DNA of 64,000 nt from Chitinasiproducens palmae (GTDB taxonomy: Bacteria > Pseudomonadota > Gammaproteobacteria > Burkholderiales > Burkholderiaceae): contig NZ_FNLO01000001.1 of the NCBI RefSeq assembly GCF_900095735.1, positions 292,335 through 356,334 of the forward strand, in the 5' to 3' direction. Made by a program: the position numbers and the translations under genes. The notes below the pieces were generated by a model, which saw only the letters and a list, made by a program, of their open reading frames with translations, did no database searches and was not told where the DNA came from. Of the stretch, positions 17,756-26,968 are shown one piece after another; positions within the stretch are counted from its first letter, which is position 1, and each line of letters begins with the position of its first letter.

Positions 17756-17843
17756 TGTCGCGTCGACCCTTGGCGCCGCGCCTTTCGGCCGGGGCTTACG
17801 CCGATGGTTGTGCCGATGGTCGCGCGGATAGTCGCCCCGACGT

Positions 17844-20009
17844 TCAGAAGGTCGTGCGCAATCCGACCGTCACGCCACGGCCCGGTTGCGGCGCGATGTC
17901 TCGCAACACGGAGCTGGCGTAGCGCACGGTCTGATTGGTCAGATTGTCGCCACGGACGTAGAGCAGGCCATTGCTCCGGCCGATCTTGAAGCGGTAGCCC
18001 GCGGTGAGCGAGAGCGTCGTGTAGCCCGAGGTCGGCGTGTCGTCGTCCGGATGCCGATGTTGCGCCCACGCATGAACCATCACGCCCCGGGCGAACCATG
18101 CACCGTAGCCGTAATCCAGGCTGAGCGTGGCGCGCAGCGGCGCGATGCGCGGAATCGGCTCGCCGGTGTCGCTGTTGCGGGCGTGAGTGTAGTCGCCACG
18201 CAGGCCGACGTCGACGTGGTGTCCGCCGCGCTCGAACACACGCAGCGTGCTGTCGGTTTCCAGGCCGTAAAAGGTCGCCGGCACCCCGCGGTAGACTGCC
18301 TCCGCGAGTTCGCCGTCGGGCGACACCGTGCCATTGTCGTCAACCAGCCGACCCGTCGCGTATTCCGCCAGATAGTTGTGGAAGCGGCTGTAGAAGCCGC
18401 CAAAGCTTGCCTTGTTCGGGCCGTTCTCGAAACGCAATGACAGGTCAGCGGAGATTGCCTTTTCCTTCGCGGCGTCGGCATTGCCGATCAGGAACTGGCC
18501 GGTCGCCTCATGTGGTCCGTTGGCGTAGAGCTCATAGAGCGTGGGCGCGCGCTCCGTATAGGACAGATTGCCCGCCACCGACCAATTCGGTGCCAACTGG
18601 AAGATCGAGCCCAATGCGGCACTGCCGGCGTTGAACTCGCGCGACGCGGCGCCGGCGAAGCGCTCGTTGCCGGCCGCATCGGGTTGCAGGCGCACGCGCT
18701 CGTAGCGGGCGCCGAGCGATACCTTCAGCCGTGGCAGCGCCTGCCACTCTTCCAGTCCGAACAAGGCGGCCGTGGTTGTCTGCGTACGGGGCACCAGCGC
18801 CTCATCCCCGAGTGCCGAGAACGTGTTCTGAGAGAACTGGACGCCGACCGCGCCCTTCACCGGTCCGATGTCGCGGTGCGTCAGCGTCAGCCGCGAGTCG
18901 AAGCCCCGGTTCTTGAAGATCGTGCCGGTCTCGCCGTCGTCGATTTCCTTGTGCTGGTAATCGGTGTACGAGAAATCGAACTTCGCCTGCTTGAACGGTC
19001 CATCCAGGTCGCGAACCTCAGCCGCGCCGGTCAGGCGGTCCTGACGCATGCGCAGGCGCACTGACGGCTCGGCGACCGAGCCGTAATCCGCCTGATAGCC
19101 GGACCAGGCGAGTCCTGCATAACCGCTGGCCCAGGTGTAGGAAGCACCAACCGAACCGCCGCTGTCCTGGCCATCGCTGTTGGGCAGCGTGCCGTACGGC
19201 TGGGCGGCGTCGGCGTCGTCGCGCGCACGCTGCACTGCCGAGTGTGCGTAACCGGGGATCTTCACCTCGCCGGTCTTGCGCGCCCACGCATCCACGTGGA
19301 AGTTGAAACCGTTGCTGCCGCCCTCGACCATCGCCGCACCACTGCGAGAACGGTTGGCGGTGTCGTAGCGGCTGTCGACCTGTCCGCTGACGCCGTCCAG
19401 CGATTCGCGCGGGATGCGGTTGTCGATGGTGTTGACGACGCCGCCCACCGCGTTGCCCCCATACAGCAGCGCCGCCGGCCCGCGCACGATTTCGATACGC
19501 TCCGCCGAGAACGGGTCGATCGGCACCGCGTGATCGAACGACAGCGACGACGCGTCAAGCGACGCGACGCCGTTTTGCAGGATGCGGATGCGGTCGCCGT
19601 CCATGCCACGAATGATCGGACGCCCGACAAACGGGCCATAGGTCGTGGTCGACACACCGGGCAGTCCGTTTAGCGTGGCGCCGAGCGAATCCTGTTCGGC
19701 CAGGGCCAGCGCGTTGCCATACAGAATCGTGGACGGCGATGCGATTTCGCGGCTGCCGAGCGGGTTGGCGGTAGTAAGGACCGGCGCCTGCGCATCGTCC
19801 ACGCGCGTTGCTTCAGTTCCTGCTGGCTGCGGCATATCCGCTGCCGCTGTTGCAGTTTGAGGCGCGGTGGCCGGGTCGGCGGGCTCGGCCGCGAGCGCGA
19901 ATGCGGAGAGCGCCAGCAGCGCGATGGGCGTCAGTCGAAGCAAGGGGCGGGCGCCGGCAGGTCGAATGCGGCGGGCACGAGAGTCGGAATCGAGAGGAGG
20001 GCGTGTCAC
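17844..20009 (-). CDS. znuD: ZnuD-type TonB-dependent zinc receptor
   Basis: An outer-membrane receptor of about 721 residues. After a signal peptide (LTPIALLALSAFALAAEP) it has a plug with SLGATLNGLPGVSTTTYGP, PIIRGMDGDRIRILQNG and VRGPAALLYGGNAVGGVVN, then a barrel with histidine/aspartate-rich loops (HRHPDDDTP) and the terminal VTVGLRTTF. The pattern matches ZnuD receptors for zinc, and Zur-like boxes upstream support this. The start is uncertain: the open frame reaches an ATG at 20114, but that form would include both Zur boxes in its coding part, so the GTG at 20009 is preferred although no clear ribosome-binding site precedes it. Confidence 0.87.
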   Translation of the reverse strand: MTRPPLDSDSRARRIRPAGARPLLRLTPIALLALSAFALAAEPADPATAPQTATAAADMPQPAGTEATRVDDAQAPVLTTANPLGSREIASPSTILYGNALALAEQDSLGATLNGLPGVSTTTYGPFVGRPIIRGMDGDRIRILQNGVASLDASSLSFDHAVPIDPFSAERIEIVRGPAALLYGGNAVGGVVNTIDNRIPRESLDGVSGQVDSRYDTANRSRSGAAMVEGGSNGFNFHVDAWARKTGEVKIPGYAHSAVQRARDDADAAQPYGTLPNSDGQDSGGSVGASYTWASGYAGLAWSGYQADYGSVAEPSVRLRMRQDRLTGAAEVRDLDGPFKQAKFDFSYTDYQHKEIDDGETGTIFKNRGFDSRLTLTHRDIGPVKGAVGVQFSQNTFSALGDEALVPRTQTTTAALFGLEEWQALPRLKVSLGARYERVRLQPDAAGNERFAGAASREFNAGSAALGSIFQLAPNWSVAGNLSYTERAPTLYELYANGPHEATGQFLIGNADAAKEKAISADLSLRFENGPNKASFGGFYSRFHNYLAEYATGRLVDDNGTVSPDGELAEAVYRGVPATFYGLETDSTLRVFERGGHHVDVGLRGDYTHARNSDTGEPIPRIAPLRATLSLDYGYGAWFARGVMVHAWAQHRHPDDDTPTSGYTTLSLTAGYRFKIGRSNGLLYVRGDNLTNQTVRYASSVLRDIAPQPGRGVTVGLRTTF

Positions 20010-20044
20010 GGAAGCGGGCAGCAGCAGGTTGAACGTGTTCGTTA

Positions 20045-20064
20045 TGTTATAACTTTGTATAACG
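20045..20064. promoter_or_regulatory. Candidate Zur operator, distal copy relative to box 2
   Basis: TGTTATAACTTTGTATAACG contains inverted GTTATA/TATAAC halves separated by six bases in an AT-rich island just upstream of the ZnuD-type gene. It is less regular than the neighbouring palindrome but has the same half-site, so it may be a second Zur site or part of the promoter. Confidence 0.5.
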
Positions 20065-20068
20065 CCAA

Positions 20069-20083
20069 TGTTATAAAATAACG
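20069..20083. promoter_or_regulatory. Candidate Zur box upstream of znuD
   Basis: TGTTATAAAATAACG is a near-perfect 7-1-7 palindrome that fits the Zur box of beta-proteobacteria (TGTTAT-N-ATAACA type). It lies about 60 bases upstream of the assigned znuD start, in a strongly AT-rich patch of otherwise GC-rich sequence. Zinc-loaded Zur from the convergent gene would be expected to repress znuD here. Confidence 0.7.
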
Positions 20084-20709
20084 TATCAATTACTGGCATG
20101 TTGTGTTTTTGCACCGGAGCGCTCGCGGCCGAATGTGGGGCGTGGCAACCGCCCGTCGCATATGCGCGGAAGCTACCGATGTCATATCCGTCAGCCGGAT
20201 AATGTCAGCACGCTGGTGACAGCAGTCGCAGCGCTCGGATTCCATACCGGCTACCGAGTGGCTTACCGAGCGACCTATAGAGCGACCTACCGAGCGGCCC
20301 GGATCGCGCCCTCGTACGAGGAACCGCTACCGCCCGGACAAAGGCCCTTGAAACAGCAAGGTCTTGCTGCAGCATCGGCGCTTTGGAAGCGCGGACTCAG
20401 TGCCTCCTCTGAGCCGACAATCTGCTGCGTCCCCGCGTGGCGGGTTGGCGGGCGAACATGCACCGTATGACAAGCGGGCGCCGGCCCGGTCTGGCGCCGG
20501 ACATATAGGCGACGCCCGCGCGTCGGCGCTCCGCCCGATAGTCCATGCCGTGGCCGATGGCTGCCGGGAAGCCGGGGAAACCGGAGGAAGCGCCCGCTTG
20601 CCGACCGCCGGGGCCGTGCCGATGCGATCGGCGTTGCGGGGACGGCCGACCTCCTTTGCGCATCGGCGCTAAAATGCCCGTTTGCCAATGCAGCCCGCGA
20701 GGTAACCCC
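20084..20709. other. Divergent non-coding region between znuD and hpnH
   Basis: No gene is supported. At 20252-20299 four copies of a 12-bp unit (TACCGAGCGACC and variants) stand in tandem. The remainder is GC-rich without recognisable elements apart from the ribosome-binding site of hpnH (GAGGTAA at 20699-20705). Confidence 0.5.
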
Positions 20710-21888
20710 TTGGCCATTCCGCTTTTGCAGGCGATGTATGTCGGTTCGTACGTCGTCAAACACCACCTGCTGCGCACGCGCCGCTACCCGCTCGTGCTGA
20801 TGCTGGAGCCGTTGTTCCGGTGCAACCTGGCCTGCTCGGGTTGCGGCAAGATCGACTATCCGGATCCCATTCTGAATCAGCGCCTGTCCGAGGCCGAGTG
20901 TCTCGAAGCCGTGGACGAGTGCGGCGCGCCGGTGGTCTCGATCGCCGGCGGCGAACCCTTGCTGCACAAGGAACTGCCGTCGATCGTGCGAGGCATCATC
21001 GCGCGCAAGAAGTTCGTGTACCTGTGCACGAATGCACTGCTGATGGAAAAGAAGATCGACGACTACGAGCCCAACCCGTTCTTCGTCTGGTCGGTGCACC
21101 TGGACGGCGACCGCGAGGCGCACGACAAGTCGGTCTGCCAGGAAGGCGTCTACGACCGGGCGGTGGAGGCGATTCGCCTCGCCAAGCGCAAGGGTTTCCG
21201 CGTCAATATCAATTGCACGCTGTTCAACGATACGGACCCGGAGCGCGTCGCAAGCTTTTTCGACGAAGTGAAGCGGATCGGTGTCGACGGCATCACCGTT
21301 TCGCCGGGGTATGCGTACGAGCGTGCCCCCGATCAGCAGCACTTCTTGAATCGCGAGAAAACCAAGACGCTGTTCCGGGACATCTTCCGGCGCGGTCGCG
21401 GTGGGCGCAATTGGGCATTCAGCCAGTCCGGGCTGTTTCTCGATTTCCTGGCCGGCAACCAGACGTATCACTGCACGCCATGGGGCAACCCGACGCGGAC
21501 CGTGTTCGGCTGGCAGCGCCCGTGCTACCTGGTTGGCGAAGGTTACGCGAAGACATATTCGGAGCTGATGGCGTCCACCGACTGGGACAAATACGGCACC
21601 GGCAATTACGAGAAATGCGCGGACTGCATGGTGCATAGCGGCTACGAGGCCACCGCGGTGAAGGATACCCTGCGTCATCCGCTGAAGGCGTTGGGCGTGG
21701 CGCTGCGTGGCGTCAAGACCGATGGCGAGATGGCGCCGGACGTGGTGCTCGATGGACAGCGCCCCGCCGAATACGTGTTTTCGCGACACGTCGAAATCAA
21801 GCTCGACGAAATCAAGCGCAAGACACCGGCCAAGCCCAAGGCGGCGCCGAAGGCGGCACCGAAGACCGCGGACGAACAGGTGGCATGA
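20710..21888 (+). CDS. hpnH: Adenosyl-hopene transferase HpnH (radical SAM)
   Basis: HpnH adds the 5'-deoxyadenosyl group of SAM to diploptene, the first step in making extended (C35) hopanoids. The 392-residue product has the radical-SAM cluster motif CNLACSGC (CX3CX2C) near residue 37, then VVSIAGGEPLLHKE, TVSPGYAYERAPDQ and the C-terminal NYEKCADCMVHSGYEA segment typical of HpnH, followed by a lysine/proline/alanine-rich tail. The TTG at 20710 is chosen: it gives MAIPLLQAMYVGSYVV, the usual family N-terminus, with GAGGTAA just upstream. hpnA follows in the same direction. Confidence 0.92.
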   Translation: MAIPLLQAMYVGSYVVKHHLLRTRRYPLVLMLEPLFRCNLACSGCGKIDYPDPILNQRLSEAECLEAVDECGAPVVSIAGGEPLLHKELPSIVRGIIARKKFVYLCTNALLMEKKIDDYEPNPFFVWSVHLDGDREAHDKSVCQEGVYDRAVEAIRLAKRKGFRVNINCTLFNDTDPERVASFFDEVKRIGVDGITVSPGYAYERAPDQQHFLNREKTKTLFRDIFRRGRGGRNWAFSQSGLFLDFLAGNQTYHCTPWGNPTRTVFGWQRPCYLVGEGYAKTYSELMASTDWDKYGTGNYEKCADCMVHSGYEATAVKDTLRHPLKALGVALRGVKTDGEMAPDVVLDGQRPAEYVFSRHVEIKLDEIKRKTPAKPKAAPKAAPKTADEQVA

Positions 21889-22041
21889 TCGCGGGTGGCC
21901 GCCGGCGCTCGCGACAGGCACCTGTGCCCCGTGCGCCCGTGCGCCCGTGCATCTTCCGCGGCCGCCGTGGCCTCGGCCTGCGGCAGCCCCTGACCGGGAC
22001 GGGCAGCGCGCTCACGTGGTCATCTTGAAACGATATTACGC

Positions 22042-23076
22042 ATGACAGCAGCTATGACGCGCGGCAGCGCGGCGGCAGTCGATGCCGACCGGGTGCTGGT
22101 GACCGGGGCCTCCGGCTTTGTCGGCGCGGCGGTGGCGCGCGCGGTGCGCCGGGCCGGCTACCGTACCCGTGTGCTGGTGCGTCCCACCAGTGCTTCGACC
22201 AATATCGCAGGCCAGGACTTCGACGTCGCCCTGGGCGATTTGCGCGATCCGGCCTCGTTGGACGCCGCATTGCGTGGCGTGCGTTTTGTTTTCCATGTGG
22301 CGGCCGACTACCGGCTGTGGGCCGCGGACCCTGAAGAGATCGTCCGTGCGAACCGCGAGGGCACCGGCAACATCATGGAGGCGGCGCTCCGCGCTGGCGT
22401 GGAGCGGGTCGTCTACACCAGCAGCGTCGCAACGCTGCGCGTTGGCGACACCGTGGTGCCAGTCGACGAAAGCCGCCCAGCCACGGCCGAGCAGACGATA
22501 GGCGCGTATAAACGCAGCAAGGTCGTGGCAGAGCGACTGGTCGAGACGATGGTCGCCGAGCGCGGCCTGCCGGCAGTGATCGTCAATCCATCGACACCGA
22601 TCGGGCCACGGGATGTCCGTCCGACGCCGACCGGACGCATCATCGTCGAGGCGGCGCGCGGCAGGATGCCGGCGTTCGTCGACACCGGGCTGAACTTCGT
22701 ACACGTCGACGACGTAGCGGAAGGGCATCTGCTGGCGCTCACTCGCGGCCAGCTGGGGCGCCGCTACATCCTGGGCGGCGAGGATGTGATGCTCGGAACG
22801 CTGTTGGCCGAGATCGCGGCGCGTACCGGTCGGCGCGCGCCGACCGTGCGCTTGCCGCGCGCGCCGCTGTATCCACTGGCGGCGCTGGCTGAATTCGGCG
22901 CGCGGTTCACCGGCAAGGAGCCGCTGCTGACGCGCGACGCGCTCCGCATGTCGCGCTATCGGATGTTCTTCGATTCGAGCCGGGCCAAGTTGGAGCTCGG
23001 CTATCGCGCGCGGCCCTACGTCGAGGGTCTGCAAGATGCGCTCGACTGGTTCGACGTCAACGGCTATCTACGCTGA
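22042..23076 (+). CDS. hpnA: Hopanoid-associated sugar epimerase HpnA
   Basis: A 344-residue NAD-dependent epimerase/dehydratase. The Rossmann motif VLVTGASGFVGAAVARA stands near the start, the FHVAADYRLWAADPEEI segment is characteristic of HpnA, and the YxxxK catalytic pair appears in IGAYKRSKVVAE, preceded by YTSSVATLR. It is thought to act on the sugar part or head group of composite hopanoids, though its precise reaction is not established. It follows hpnH by 153 bases and probably belongs to the same unit. Confidence 0.9.
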   Translation: MTAAMTRGSAAAVDADRVLVTGASGFVGAAVARAVRRAGYRTRVLVRPTSASTNIAGQDFDVALGDLRDPASLDAALRGVRFVFHVAADYRLWAADPEEIVRANREGTGNIMEAALRAGVERVVYTSSVATLRVGDTVVPVDESRPATAEQTIGAYKRSKVVAERLVETMVAERGLPAVIVNPSTPIGPRDVRPTPTGRIIVEAARGRMPAFVDTGLNFVHVDDVAEGHLLALTRGQLGRRYILGGEDVMLGTLLAEIAARTGRRAPTVRLPRAPLYPLAALAEFGARFTGKEPLLTRDALRMSRYRMFFDSSRAKLELGYRARPYVEGLQDALDWFDVNGYLR

Positions 23077-23867
23077 GGGCCGGCCCCGGACGGCTTCCTC
23101 ACGGCTGTTGCAGCAGCCAGCTCGCACTCCTGATCCTAGCCCACGCGCCGCCCACGTCTGATGTGTGCAAGCCTGCTTGGCGCGCGCGCTTTGCACGGGT
23201 GCAAGCGCCTCGCCCGCGTGCAAGCGCCTACGGGCGACCCACGTCAGGCGTGCGCCGGCGTCGCTGCCAACTCCCGGCGCGCATAACAGGGCATCCGACG
23301 TAACCTCGTACGACCGCCCAGGTATTGCCAGTCATGGCGGGGAACGGGATGGCACATCGGACGGCATGCGAAGGCATGCGTGTAAGGGCGGGTACAGGCA
23401 TGGAGGGACAACATGCAGGCCCTCACTGATCCCAACACCCATGCGTTTCAGCGTCGCCCCTTGTATTGCCGCCTGGCCGCCTCGTCGCTCGGTCGAGTCG
23501 CTGACTCGTCGAGTCGGGGACATCCGCGCCTGAGCGGCTTGACTGCGACAGTGATGTGGCCAGACGCGTGAGCGTCAACCACAATCGGTTCGGACTACAG
23601 ACGGATATCGGCGAGTGCGGCGCGACGCCTGCCGAACGCGCTTGGATTGTCTCGATGGCCATGGCGCACGTCGCAATTCCGCACGTTTTCTCAAATTTAT
23701 GCGAGCTTGTCCAAGTCTGTCGAGGATTACCCTCATATCGGCTGCCATCGAGGGTGGCGGTGCTTGAAGTGCGGGCGCACACGATGCCCGTCGAGCATTG
23801 CCCGCATTGCCAATATCACGCAGCGCGACCGGCGGCATCGATTCGGTAACGAAAAGGGGAAAATCGC
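23077..23867. other. 791-base region without a supported gene
   Basis: Open frames on both strands here have no family resemblance, no good ribosome-binding sites and irregular composition. Around 23680-23705 the sequence becomes richer in A and T (CACGTTTTCTCAAATTTATG), which may be part of the promoter region of the monooxygenase gene. Nothing else is recognised. Confidence 0.4.
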
Positions 23868-24578
23868 ATGAATGGTAAGCATCGTCTCTCGCAGCTGTGG
23901 CTCATCGTCGCGTTGTGCGGCGCGTCGCAAGTGCAAGCCCATGGCCGCGTTGTCGAGCCCCCGTCGCGGGTCGTACTCTGCAGCCAAGGCGAGAACCGCG
24001 ACTGTCCGATCCCTGCGTGGAAAACGAACGCGATGGAAAGTGGCAAGTTCTTTCCCGCGCGGGACGGCGGGCTGAGCGATCCTGTGGCGAGCACTGACGC
24101 GCCCAACGGCACGCCGCCGCGTGACGGCGAAATCGCCAGCACGAGTGTAAATGGCGCGGAGAAGGTGTTGGACGAGCAAAGCGCACAGCGCTGGCGCAAG
24201 ACGGTGATGCATGCGGGCGAGCACCAGCGCTTTGTGTGGGAATATAGCGCACTTCACAAAACGCGCCGCTGGAACTATTTCATCACCCGTCAAGACTGGA
24301 ATCCGAACGCACCGCTGACACGGGCGCAATTCGAGGCCAAGCCGTTCTGCCAGTATCAGAACAGCCAGCAGCCCTATTGGGACCATCCCGAGCTGATGCC
24401 CACGTCGCCGACCGTCCACACCTGCAAGCTGCCGAAGCGCGATGGGTACCACGTGATTCTCGCGGTGTGGGAGGTGGCCGACACGCCACATGCGTTCTAT
24501 CAGCAGATCGATGCGGAATTCGTCAATGGTGGGGCGGCGCTGACGAGTCCCTTCGCACCGCCGACGAAGCGCGAGTGA
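23868..24578 (+). CDS. Secreted AA10 lytic polysaccharide monooxygenase (chitin-binding)
   Basis: A 236-residue copper enzyme of auxiliary activity family 10, which cleaves crystalline chitin or cellulose oxidatively outside the cell. A signal peptide ends in SQVQA, leaving His25 as the mature N-terminus (HGRVVEPPSR). The second copper-brace histidine is His130 in EYSALHKTRRWNYFITRQDW, and the C-terminal part has DGYHVILAVWEVADT and AFYQQIDAEF. No extra carbohydrate-binding module is present. GGGGA precedes the ATG. The enzyme is monocistronic, convergent with the PoxB-like gene. Chitin activity would fit an interaction with fungi or arthropods. Confidence 0.92.
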   Translation: MNGKHRLSQLWLIVALCGASQVQAHGRVVEPPSRVVLCSQGENRDCPIPAWKTNAMESGKFFPARDGGLSDPVASTDAPNGTPPRDGEIASTSVNGAEKVLDEQSAQRWRKTVMHAGEHQRFVWEYSALHKTRRWNYFITRQDWNPNAPLTRAQFEAKPFCQYQNSQQPYWDHPELMPTSPTVHTCKLPKRDGYHVILAVWEVADTPHAFYQQIDAEFVNGGAALTSPFAPPTKRE

Positions 24579-24797
24579 TCAAGCATCGGGCGCGCCTGGC
24601 GACCGGAATGCGAAGTGGTGAGGGCGGCCACGCGTGGCAGGCCCGCGGCGCGTACCGAGCCGCCGCGTGCGCGCACGCGGCGAGCCGCTACGACGTGTGG
24701 CGGCGTGCATCGCCGCGCGAGAACGCGTGCTGACGCACGCCCGTTACATGTCCGACTACTGCCCGGCTGGGTTGGCCGGGAGAAGGTCCGACGTGGC

Positions 24798-26606
24798 TCA
24801 GGCGTCGTCGTCGGCCTTGCCATGTTTGCCCGGCAGCACCGAGTTCAGCACCTGCTTTGCGGTATTGACGATCACGTTGCCTTCGTTTGGATCGCCCTTG
24901 AGCAACGTGGTCGCGAATGCCTTGGCCTGCGCCAGCGTGACGTGGGGCGGCAAGGGCGGCACGTCGGGATCCGTCTTGAATTCGAGCAGGACCGGGCGGT
25001 CCGACTGCAGCGCGCGTTCCCAAGCATCGGCCACGCCCTCAGCCGAATCGACATAGATGCCGGTCAGGCCGATCGATTCGGCGAAGCGGTGATACGGAAC
25101 ATTCGGAATCTGTTGCGACGCGACAAACTTCGGATCGCCTTCCATGACCCGCTGCTCCCAGGTCACCTGGTTCAAGTCCTCGTTATTGAACACGGCACAA
25201 ATCCAGCGCGGGTCGGCCCACTGTTGCCAGTACTTCGCGACGGTGATCAGCTCCGCCATATTGTTCATCTGCATTGCGCCGTCGCCGACCAGCGCGATCA
25301 CCGGACGGTCGGGATGCGCGAACTTGGCCGCGATCGCGTATGGCACGGCGGCACCCATCGACGCCAGTCCGCCGGACAGCGACGCCATCATGCCCCGCCG
25401 CATCTTCAGATCGCGCGCATACCAGTTCGCACAGGAACCGGAGTCGCTGCTCAGGATCACGCGGTCGGGCAGGCGGGGCGACAGCTCCCACGTGACGCGC
25501 TGCGGATTGATCGGCTTGGCGTCCGTCAGCGCGCGCTTCTCCAACGTCGTCCACCAATCGCGCGTCCATCCTTCGATCTTCTCGCGCCATCCGGTGTCGG
25601 TCTTCGTGTCGAGCAAGGGCAGCAGCGCGGCCAGGGTTTCGCCGGCGTCGCCGACAAGGTTGACCTCCATCGGGTAACGCAGGCTCAGCATGTCCGGCTT
25701 CAGATCGATCTGCACGCCTCGCGCCTTGCCTTCCTTCGGCAGGAATTCCGAATAAGGGAAGCCGGAGCCGATCATCAGCAAGGTATCGCACTCGCGCATC
25801 ATCTTGTCGCTCGGCTCGGTGCCAAGCAGGCCGATCGAACCGGTGACCCATGGCAGCGCATCCGGCAGCACAGCCTTGCCGAGCAACGCCTTCGCTGCGC
25901 CGGCTTGCAATTTGTCGGCGATCGCGATCACCGCATCGGTGGCGCGCAGCGCGCCCGCGCCCACCAGAATGGCGACCTTCTTGCCGGCATTCAACACCTC
26001 GGCCGCACGCTGCAAGTCGTTATCCTGCGGCACCACGCGCGGGGCGTTGTAGCCGATGCCGGAGTGAACGGTGCCGTGCTTTGCCGGCGGGTCCTCGTAA
26101 GGCATGTCCTGCAGGTCGTTCGGCAGGATCAGCGCGGTAACCTTTCGCTCGCCCAACGCGACCCGTACAGCGCGGTCGACCAGGTGACGCATTTGCGCAG
26201 GGACCGTCGCCTGCTCGCAGAAGGCGCCCGCCACATCCTTGAACATCGATTTGAGGTCGAGTTCCTGCTGGTAATGTCCGCCCAGGGCGGTGCGCGCCTG
26301 CTGTCCCGCGATCGCGAGCACCGGCATGTGATCCATGCGCGCATCGTAGAGGCCTGTCAGCAGGTGGGATGCGCCGGGGCCGGAGGTCGCGATGCAGACA
26401 CCCAGTTCGCCAGTGAATTTCGCATGGGCCGCAGCCATGAAGGCAGCCATCTCCTCGTGTCTCGCTTGCACGAATTCGATCTTGCCGCCCGCGCGGCTCA
26501 ACGCGCCAAACACGCCGTTGATGCCGTCGCCGGGATAGCCAAAGATGCGCCGCACGCCCCATTGATGCAAACGCTCGACCAGGAAATCGCCAACTGTCTG
26601 TGCCAT
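24798..26606 (-). CDS. Thiamine-diphosphate enzyme, pyruvate oxidase/dehydrogenase (PoxB-like)
   Basis: A 602-residue flavoprotein-type TPP enzyme. The N-terminal TPP domain has GYPGDGINGVFGAL and EFVQARHEEMAAFMAAA with the conserved glutamate, the middle domain VAILVGAGALRA, and the C-terminal TPP-binding motif starts GDGAMQMNNMAEL and ends FNNEDLNQVTWEQR. Closest in layout to PoxB, which decarboxylates pyruvate to acetate with electrons to quinone, though the C-terminal membrane-binding helix is not obvious, so another 2-oxoacid is possible. GGAAGG precedes the ATG at 26606; five upstream codons are rejected. It borders the T3SS cluster but is not part of it. Confidence 0.88.
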   Translation of the reverse strand: MAQTVGDFLVERLHQWGVRRIFGYPGDGINGVFGALSRAGGKIEFVQARHEEMAAFMAAAHAKFTGELGVCIATSGPGASHLLTGLYDARMDHMPVLAIAGQQARTALGGHYQQELDLKSMFKDVAGAFCEQATVPAQMRHLVDRAVRVALGERKVTALILPNDLQDMPYEDPPAKHGTVHSGIGYNAPRVVPQDNDLQRAAEVLNAGKKVAILVGAGALRATDAVIAIADKLQAGAAKALLGKAVLPDALPWVTGSIGLLGTEPSDKMMRECDTLLMIGSGFPYSEFLPKEGKARGVQIDLKPDMLSLRYPMEVNLVGDAGETLAALLPLLDTKTDTGWREKIEGWTRDWWTTLEKRALTDAKPINPQRVTWELSPRLPDRVILSSDSGSCANWYARDLKMRRGMMASLSGGLASMGAAVPYAIAAKFAHPDRPVIALVGDGAMQMNNMAELITVAKYWQQWADPRWICAVFNNEDLNQVTWEQRVMEGDPKFVASQQIPNVPYHRFAESIGLTGIYVDSAEGVADAWERALQSDRPVLLEFKTDPDVPPLPPHVTLAQAKAFATTLLKGDPNEGNVIVNTAKQVLNSVLPGKHGKADDDA

Positions 26607-26722
26607 GTCTGTGCCTTCCACGATGTGAGGGACCGTCGCACAAGCGCATGTGCGGTCGACCGTCCTCGTTCAGATACCGCAGAGCCAGCAAGTTCCAGTC
26701 CAAAGGGGCTGACGGTGCGCCT

Positions 26723-26968
26723 TCAGTCGCCGCCGTCCGGGCGAAGGCGAGGCAGCGCGTCGGGGGCATCCGGGTCGGGGAAGAAGATTCGCCGCATCAT
26801 CTCCTCCCGAAATTGCGCGAGGATCCAGGCGCGACGTTCTTCCTCGCTGAGTGCGGGGCGCTCCACGACGTGCTCGCTGCCTGCGTTGACGGGGCTCGCG
26901 TCGGCCCAGGTCGGCGTCGCTGGGGCGCTCGCCGGCGCGTGCATTGGCGGGAGGCCAACGATCCTCAT
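26723..26968 (-). CDS. 81-residue protein at the end of the sctD-L arm, unknown
   Basis: A short acidic/proline-rich protein without recognised domain. Its only structured-looking part is a charged helix (SEEERRAWILAQFREEMMRRIFF). The ATG overlaps the sctL stop by 4 bases, so it belongs to the same transcript. Its position corresponds to orgC in Salmonella SPI-1, but OrgC is larger and no residue pattern supports equivalence. A small chaperone, co-factor of the sorting platform or early substrate are possible. Confidence 0.6.
   Translation of the reverse strand: MRIVGLPPMHAPASAPATPTWADASPVNAGSEHVVERPALSEEERRAWILAQFREEMMRRIFFPDPDAPDALPRLRPDGGD

Noticed and set aside
20010..20114. Extended N-terminus of the ZnuD-type receptor from ATG 20114
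   Set aside because: It would include both Zur-like operators in the coding region and put 50 unusual residues before the signal helix; kept only as an alternative.
23423..23849. Small genes upstream of the monooxygenase
   Set aside because: Frames on both strands lack ribosome-binding sites and any conserved pattern.
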